9,861 nucleotides of DNA from an uncultured Clostridium sp. (GTDB lineage Bacteria > Bacillota > Clostridia > Lachnospirales > Lachnospiraceae): positions 1 to 9,861 of the forward strand of contig CATWBR010000148.1 of assembly GCA_958349075.1 (NCBI GenBank). Direction: 5' to 3'. The notes under the pieces are model-generated. The model made no database searches. It worked only from the letters and a program-made list of their open reading frames with translations, and had not been told where the DNA came from. The position numbers and the translations under genes were made by a program. Below are positions 5,876 to 9,861 of this stretch, piece by piece; the first letter of the stretch is position 1; each line of letters starts with the position of its first letter.

Positions 5876-6958
5876 ATGTTAAACAACGAAGAAAAAATCC
5901 GTGAACTTGCAGAACGGATCTATGATTTGGATGCAGAAGTTTATGCACAGTTAGGTTCCTCCCTGGGCCGCGTATTTAACAGAGATCGGGAACGGTGTGT
6001 AGATGAGCTTGTTAATACGATGCTGACCCGTCCTCAGGGGCACCTGATGCGAAGCGAGCTGGCTCTGATCGCCAATATGGCCCGTACGATTAAGGATAAG
6101 GCAGAGCGGAAACTCGTAATGACCGAGTATAACCTGATTCTCCAGGAGGTAATGAGCCTGCCCACCAGTTTTGTCAGCGGAGATATTATTGATCCGGAGA
6201 TGGCCAAACTGAATACATTTAATCTCCAGAACCGTTTTTCAAATGAGGATCATCTGATTATCTGTATTAGCTGGACTTATGGATGCGGAGGAATTGATGT
6301 CGGTTTTAAACTGGCAGATAAGCTGAAAATTAATTACTACGATGCCGAGATATTTGAAGCCGTGCTTAAGAGGCTGGAAGCGGAGAGGGATACGGTACGC
6401 GACTCTATCGGTTATTCCGATGATCCCGATTCAAAGCAGAACCTAGCCAGCGCGTTTGAAGATGCAAAAAGGCTGACGCTCCGCCAGCATATGAGAGAAT
6501 TCAGCCGGTATCACGGCCTTTCCAAGCGGGATGCCGTATTCTTTAATCAGAGCGATCTGCTCTGTGATATGGCAAAAAAGGAAGATTTCATTATTATGGG
6601 ACGCTGCGGCGACTCAATAATGACTAACAACGGCATTCCTCATATCAGTATCTACATTACGGCGCCGTTTGAACAGCGTGTGCGCCATACGATGGAGATT
6701 CACAACGGGATGAGTGAGAAGAAAGCAAGACATTTCCTGAAGCATATTGACCGTCAGCATTCCCATTACTATAATTTCTACACCAGCCGGAGATGGGGAA
6801 ATGCTAATAACTACGATCTCTGCATCAACAGCGCCAGTTATGGCATAGACGGAACCGTAGACTTCATTCTCAGGATGATAGATCGCGGAACGAAGGAAAG
6901 AAAAGCATCGAAACCTGCTGAGACAGCGGAGGCCGTCATCACCAATTCTCAAAATTAA
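5876..6958 (+). CDS. Cytidylate kinase-like family protein with N-terminal extension
   Basis: The protein has 360 residues and a strong GGGAGGAGG ribosome binding site at about 5860-5868. Residues 1-120 are a helical extension with no family I recognise. Residues 126-337 resemble the cytidylate-kinase-like family (PF13189), a P-loop fold. ICISWTYGCGGIDVGFKLADKL (128 on) sits where the nucleotide-binding loop should be, followed by NYYDAEIF, FIIMGRCGDSI (238-248), ISIYITAPFEQRVRH (257-271), and a lid-like region with DRQHSHYYNFYTSRRWG (292-308). Family loops usually begin S-R-x-x-G-S-G-G; here the Arg is Trp133 and the Ser is Cys137. True CMP kinase activity is therefore doubtful. Co-transcription with the transporter suggests a linked role, possibly regulatory, but that is inference. 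A Ser/Lys/Ala-rich tail closes the protein. Confidence 0.85.
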   Translation: MLNNEEKIRELAERIYDLDAEVYAQLGSSLGRVFNRDRERCVDELVNTMLTRPQGHLMRSELALIANMARTIKDKAERKLVMTEYNLILQEVMSLPTSFVSGDIIDPEMAKLNTFNLQNRFSNEDHLIICISWTYGCGGIDVGFKLADKLKINYYDAEIFEAVLKRLEAERDTVRDSIGYSDDPDSKQNLASAFEDAKRLTLRQHMREFSRYHGLSKRDAVFFNQSDLLCDMAKKEDFIIMGRCGDSIMTNNGIPHISIYITAPFEQRVRHTMEIHNGMSEKKARHFLKHIDRQHSHYYNFYTSRRWGNANNYDLCINSASYGIDGTVDFILRMIDRGTKERKASKPAETAEAVITNSQN

Positions 6959-6998
6959 ATAGAGAATGCAGCATTAGATTAAGAATGCAAATAAATTT

Positions 6999-7036
6999 AC
7001 CGGAAGAGGGAAATACCTTCTTCCGGTTTTTTCTTT
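6999..7036 (+). terminator. Intrinsic terminator of the transporter operon
   Basis: ACCGGAAGAGGG (6999-7010) pairs with CCTTCTTCCGGT (7016-7027) in a 12-bp stem with one G-T wobble and a 5-nt AAATA loop. It is followed at once by a T-rich run (TTTTTTCTTT to 7036). This is a textbook Rho-independent terminator, 41 nt after the stop codon of the cytidylate-kinase-like gene. Confidence 0.93.
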
Positions 7037-7051
7037 ATTCAGATAAGATTC

Positions 7052-7208
7052 ATGGAATTGTTACTGTTCACTCCGTGCCCAGCAGCACGCTCCGCGATGC
7101 ACAGAAACGGTAAAAAACACCGTTTCGCGCCGTGTAACTCGGGATTTTCACGCAAAAACGCGTGAAAACACCTCGCGGAACATTGCCTGTGAACAGTAAC
7201 ATGGAATT
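7052..7208. mobile_element. MITE-like element with 12-bp TIRs and 8-bp direct repeats
   Basis: GTTACTGTTCAC (7060-7071) and GTGAACAGTAAC (7189-7200) are perfect terminal inverted repeats of a 141-bp element. ATGGAATT occurs immediately outside each end (7052-7059 and 7201-7208), as a target-site duplication would; it is 9 bp if the shared C is counted. Nested inside are the stems CGTGC/GCACG (7074-7078, 7085-7089), TCCGCGA/TCGCGGA (7091-7097, 7173-7179), GAAACGGT/ACCGTTTC (7104-7111, 7119-7126) and TTTTCACGC/GCGTGAAAA (7145-7153, 7160-7168). Together with the ends, 82 of 141 bases can pair without conflict. GC is about 55% over 7081-7140, against about 30% just downstream. No protein is encoded, so mobilisation would need a transposase supplied elsewhere. 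A structured RNA is the alternative. Confidence 0.8.
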
Positions 7209-7244
7209 CTCTGTATTCAGGAAAAGAAGGAAAAATATGGAATA

Positions 7245-7256
7245 GAACAAATGTTC
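7245..7256. promoter_or_regulatory. LexA (SOS) box 1
   Basis: GAACAAATGTTC matches the GAAC-N4-GTTC core of Bacillota LexA/DinR operators, with the G at 7257 extending the right half toward CGAAC-N4-GTTCG. It ends 9 bp before the -35 hexamer of the repair operon promoter. Bound LexA here would sit on the upstream face of the promoter. Confidence 0.8.
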
Positions 7257-7265
7257 GAAAAAGCC

Positions 7266-7294
7266 TTGATAAAGAGGATATCTTATGATAAAAT
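7266..7294 (+). promoter_or_regulatory. Promoter of the SOS repair operon
   Basis: TTGATA (-35, 7266-7271) and TAAAAT (-10, 7289-7294) are separated by 17 bp, each matching consensus at five of six positions, and a TG at 7286-7287 gives an extended -10. Transcription should begin near 7301, inside LexA box 2. The leader to the radical SAM gene start is about 134 nt and contains no gene. Confidence 0.82.
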
Positions 7295-7301
7295 CAAACC
7301 A

Positions 7302-7313
7302 GAACATTTGTTC
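7302..7313. promoter_or_regulatory. LexA (SOS) box 2
   Basis: GAACATTTGTTC fits the same GAAC-N4-GTTC pattern, and its arms extend symmetrically to CAGAAC/GTTCTG (7300-7315). It covers the predicted transcription start. Its centre is 57 bp from that of box 1, so the two operators bracket the promoter. Two matching boxes around a strong promoter, ahead of repair-type genes, make chance unlikely. Confidence 0.85.
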
Positions 7314-7434
7314 TGCATGCGCATCTCCTGTGAGGAAGGTGCAAAGCAGGATCTGTAAGGCAGCGGGACATAATTCAACGCGCTGTCTGATTTTATTATA
7401 ATTTGTAACCGGTTTGCGGGAGTGGAGAAGGAAT

Positions 7435-9066
7435 ATGCTGATACAGGAGAATCTTTCTATCGAGGAAAAACTCAAGATTTTAACAGATGCGGCCAAGTAC
7501 GATGTGGCCTGTACCTCCAGTGGGGTTGAGAGGAAGGGCAAGGACGGCTGTATTGGAAGTGCAAGTGAGGCGGGACTCTGTCACAGCTTCGCCGCTGACG
7601 GAAGATGCATTTCCCTTTTAAAAATCCTGTTTACGAATCAGTGTATCTACGACTGCCGTTACTGCGTGAACAGAAGATCCAACGATACGATCCGCACGGC
7701 TTTCACGCCGGAGGAAGTATGCAGGCTGACGATGGAATTCTACAGGAGGAATTATATAGAAGGGCTGTTTCTCAGCTCAGGGATTCTTGATACTCCCGAC
7801 CACACGATGGAACAGATATACCGGACCCTGTATCTGCTGCGCAATGAACACCGGTTTAACGGTTATATCCATGTGAAGGCGATACCGGGAGCCGATCCGG
7901 CTTTGATAGAGATGACCGGTTTCCTGGCCGACCGTATGAGCGTGAATCTGGAGCTGCCCACGGCAGACGGCCTGAGAAAGCTGGCGCCCGGCAAGACGAG
8001 GGATAAGATTCTTAAGCCGATGCGCCAGATCCAGAAGGGAATCGTACAGCAGATGGCCCGGGAGGGACTTCTGGAAAAAAAGGGAATCATACTCCCACCG
8101 GGATTCCTTTCGGACGGCACCGGGGCTTTGACATCAGGAGATGGGGGAAGGACTGCGCTCGCCCAGTCCGTTTCGGCCGCTCAGCCGGATAAAGTGGAGC
8201 GGCCTTCCGTTATTACCGGCGTAGGAGGGATATCCCCGTCCGGTACGGCGCCATTCCCTCTGCCTGCTTCTCCGCCCGGGAAAAGCACGGAACCGGAACG
8301 TCCGCGGGTTATCCCGGGAAAGTCCGTCTATGGCAATTACGGCGTAGGGCGGGTATCTAATAAGAAGTCATACTTTGTGCCTGCCGGGCAGAGCACGCAG
8401 ATGATTGTGGGAGCCACGCCGGAGAGTGATTTTCAACTGATGGCCGTGACGGAGGCTCTCTATAAGAACTTTGGGCTTAAGAGAGTGTTTTATTCTGCCT
8501 TCGTACCGGTCAATCACGACAGCCTTCTTCCGTCCCTGCCCGGAGGGCCTCCCCTTTTGAGGGAACACAGGCTCTATCAGGCAGACTGGCTGCTTCGGTA
8601 CTACGGTTTCCACGCTTCGGAACTTTTGTCGGAGTCAAAGCCCAATTTTAACGTATTTCTGGATCCCAAGTGTGACTGGGCGCTGAGAAACCTGGGAGAT
8701 TTTCCGGTGGAAGTGAACAGGGCGCCCTATGCCTCCCTGCTCCGGGTGCCGGGGATTGGAACAAAGTCAGCCATGCGTATTGTTGCCGCGAGAAGGCAGG
8801 CCGTACTGAGATTTGAAGATTTAAAAAAGATGGGGGTTGTACTCAAAAGAGCGGTATATTTTATTACTTGTTCCGGTAAAATGATGTATCCGGTAAAACT
8901 GTCGGAGGACGCCATAGCCGGCCAGATAATCGGAGAAGAGAAGAGACGCCACTGGGAACTGGAACAGAGGGGACTGTACCGGCAGATGTCGTTGTTCGAC
9001 GATTTCCATATGGAAGCGAAGCCGCCCGCCGAGGAGGCCCGTTCCGTCATAACAGGGGAGATGTAA
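7435..9066 (+). CDS. Radical SAM putative DNA repair/modification protein
   Basis: The protein has 543 residues and matches the family annotated as putative DNA modification/repair radical SAM protein (TIGR03916, linked to uracil-DNA glycosylase-type genes). DAAKYDVACTSSG (18-30) is the family start. Cys70, Cys74 and Cys77 in NQCIYDCRYC form the CxxxCxxC motif that binds the [4Fe-4S] cluster and S-adenosylmethionine. GLFLSSGI (110-117), VNLELPT (170-176) and FVPAGQSTQMIVGATPESD (314-332) are conserved core segments. A helix-hairpin-helix (about 427-453, with VPGIGTKSA) implies DNA binding. Residues ~218-308 are a Pro/Gly/Ser-rich insertion, which I believe most relatives lack. ATG 7435 has GGAGAAGG just upstream; a TTG at 7414 is less likely. 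Two LexA boxes and the downstream partner support a DNA damage role; the reaction is unknown. Confidence 0.93.
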   Translation: MLIQENLSIEEKLKILTDAAKYDVACTSSGVERKGKDGCIGSASEAGLCHSFAADGRCISLLKILFTNQCIYDCRYCVNRRSNDTIRTAFTPEEVCRLTMEFYRRNYIEGLFLSSGILDTPDHTMEQIYRTLYLLRNEHRFNGYIHVKAIPGADPALIEMTGFLADRMSVNLELPTADGLRKLAPGKTRDKILKPMRQIQKGIVQQMAREGLLEKKGIILPPGFLSDGTGALTSGDGGRTALAQSVSAAQPDKVERPSVITGVGGISPSGTAPFPLPASPPGKSTEPERPRVIPGKSVYGNYGVGRVSNKKSYFVPAGQSTQMIVGATPESDFQLMAVTEALYKNFGLKRVFYSAFVPVNHDSLLPSLPGGPPLLREHRLYQADWLLRYYGFHASELLSESKPNFNVFLDPKCDWALRNLGDFPVEVNRAPYASLLRVPGIGTKSAMRIVAARRQAVLRFEDLKKMGVVLKRAVYFITCSGKMMYPVKLSEDAIAGQIIGEEKRRHWELEQRGLYRQMSLFDDFHMEAKPPAEEARSVITGEM

Positions 9067-9067
9067 C

Positions 9068-9823
9068 ATGGTTATATTTTTATGCGGGGATGATTTTGAT
9101 TCCATTCTTTGCGGTGTTTACGACGCCTGGATGAGCAGGCTGGGACATGATAATGTCAAGCTGCAGCTTTACGGCGCCTATAATATGGAGCTGTTTGCCG
9201 AATACCGCGACGTGGAGGTAAGTGAGGAAAAGATTGATAAGGTGACAAAATCCGTTGTAGGTAAGATATCCAGGGAAGCATACGGATGGATATATAACGC
9301 CTCTTTAAGCTTTGAGGCGGAGAAGGCGGACCGAATCTACCGCTTCCTGATTTACGGCTTTCATATCGGCAGGCAGGTTACGGATAATCTCCAGATACCG
9401 GCTGTCCATGAGATTTTCAGGATGAACCGCAATTTACTTAACGAGGCGCATAATATGAAACAATTTCTGCGGTTTTCGGAGCTTAAGAACCGGGTTATGT
9501 TTTCAAAAATCGGCCCTAAGAATGATGTCCTCCCAATGCTGGCCCTGCATTTTTCCGATCGGCTGAGGCCGGAACGGTTTATTATCTATGACGAGCATAG
9601 GGAGCGGGCGGTAATTTATGCCCCGGATACCGGCTGGTATATTCTGGCAGGGGACTCTGCTAAAAGACTGGGAGAACTCTCGGAAAAAACCGATCAGAAA
9701 GAGTATGAGACACTCTGGAAAATCTTTTTCAGCAGTATTGCAATCAAAGAAAGAGAGAATTATGTCTGCCAAAGAGGTCATCTGGCTCTGAGATACCGTC
9801 CGTACATGACAGAATTTCAATAA
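9068..9823 (+). CDS. DUF4130 putative DNA repair protein (TIGR03915-like)
   Basis: The protein has 251 residues and starts 1 nt after the radical SAM stop, with GGGGAG at about 9055-9060, so the two are translationally coupled. The N-terminal part (about 1-130) is helical and begins with a VIFLCGDDFDSILCGVYDAW strand/helix typical of this family. DUF4130 covers roughly 135-250, with FSKIGPKNDVLPMLALHFSDR (145 on), FIIYDEHRERAVIYA (171-185), LWKIFFSSIAIKERENY (216-232) and a closing LRYRPYMTEF (241-250). In other bacteria this domain is found beside the radical SAM partner, or fused to a uracil-DNA-glycosylase-like domain. No glycosylase domain is present here. The role is inferred as DNA repair from that partnership and the shared SOS promoter. 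Confidence 0.92.
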   Translation: MVIFLCGDDFDSILCGVYDAWMSRLGHDNVKLQLYGAYNMELFAEYRDVEVSEEKIDKVTKSVVGKISREAYGWIYNASLSFEAEKADRIYRFLIYGFHIGRQVTDNLQIPAVHEIFRMNRNLLNEAHNMKQFLRFSELKNRVMFSKIGPKNDVLPMLALHFSDRLRPERFIIYDEHRERAVIYAPDTGWYILAGDSAKRLGELSEKTDQKEYETLWKIFFSSIAIKERENYVCQRGHLALRYRPYMTEFQ

Positions 9824-9861
9824 AATAATTAAGAATTTGGAAGACGGAAACACTGATAGAT

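Noticed and set aside
7060..7200. CRISPR or tRNA/rRNA interpretation of the structured intergenic element
   Set aside because: There are no spaced direct repeats and no cloverleaf with a TpsiC-like arm. The perfect TIRs and flanking duplication fit a mobile element better.
7361..7400. Attenuator in the leader of the radical SAM gene (CAGCG/CGCTG followed by a T-rich stretch)
   Set aside because: The stem is only 5 bp with a 15-nt loop, and the T-run is interrupted and distant, so it is too weak to claim.
7068..7541. 157-residue - strand frame across the intergenic region
   Set aside because: It crosses the MITE-like element, the SOS promoter and the start of the radical SAM gene, and its translation resembles no family.

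Overview
The window looks like chromosomal DNA from a spore-forming, anaerobic Bacillota species of the Lachnospiraceae / Clostridium cluster XIVa type. The grounds are strong AGGAGG-type ribosome binding sites, mixed ATG/GTG/TTG starts, moderate GC, a sporulation sigma-K gene, and several protein families (a Cys-rich mini-protein, a cytidylate-kinase-like protein with an N-terminal extension, and a radical SAM/DUF4130 repair pair) that are common in that group. Species-level assignment is not possible from sequence reading alone. All eleven supported genes lie on the + strand.

Layout. Positions 1-2176 hold a run of small genes: a 39-residue membrane or secreted peptide, a divergent peptide-deformylase-like protein, a Cys-rich mini-protein, a helical HEAT-like protein that starts 1 nt after it, and a GNAT acetyltransferase with an odd Cys-containing tail. 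Positions 2177-2889 encode sporulation sigma factor K. It is uninterrupted by any skin-like element, lacks the usual pro-sequence, starts at TTG, and its ribosome binding site lies in one arm of an inverted repeat. Positions 3065-4274 carry a standalone galE with its own promoter and a set of hairpins downstream. Positions 4337-7036 form a two-gene operon: an extended -10 promoter, an NhaD/CitMHS-type ion transporter, a cytidylate-kinase-like protein, and a textbook intrinsic terminator.

The most interesting part is 7037-9823. Just after the terminator lies a 141-bp element (7060-7200) with perfect 12-bp terminal inverted repeats, flanking 8-bp direct repeats and four nested internal stems. 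It looks like a miniature inverted-repeat transposable element or a mobile structured repeat. About 45 bp further on is a strong promoter bracketed by two LexA-type GAAC-N4-GTTC boxes. It drives a two-gene cassette: a radical SAM putative DNA repair/modification protein with a helix-hairpin-helix, then a DUF4130 (TIGR03915-type) partner. The sequence therefore supports an SOS-controlled DNA repair operon of a biochemically uncharacterised type. The radical SAM protein also carries an unusual Pro/Gly/Ser-rich, GC-rich internal insertion of about 90 residues.

Gene starts were set by ribosome binding sites. For the HEAT-like, sigK, galE, transporter and radical SAM genes the chosen start lies downstream of the longest possible one.
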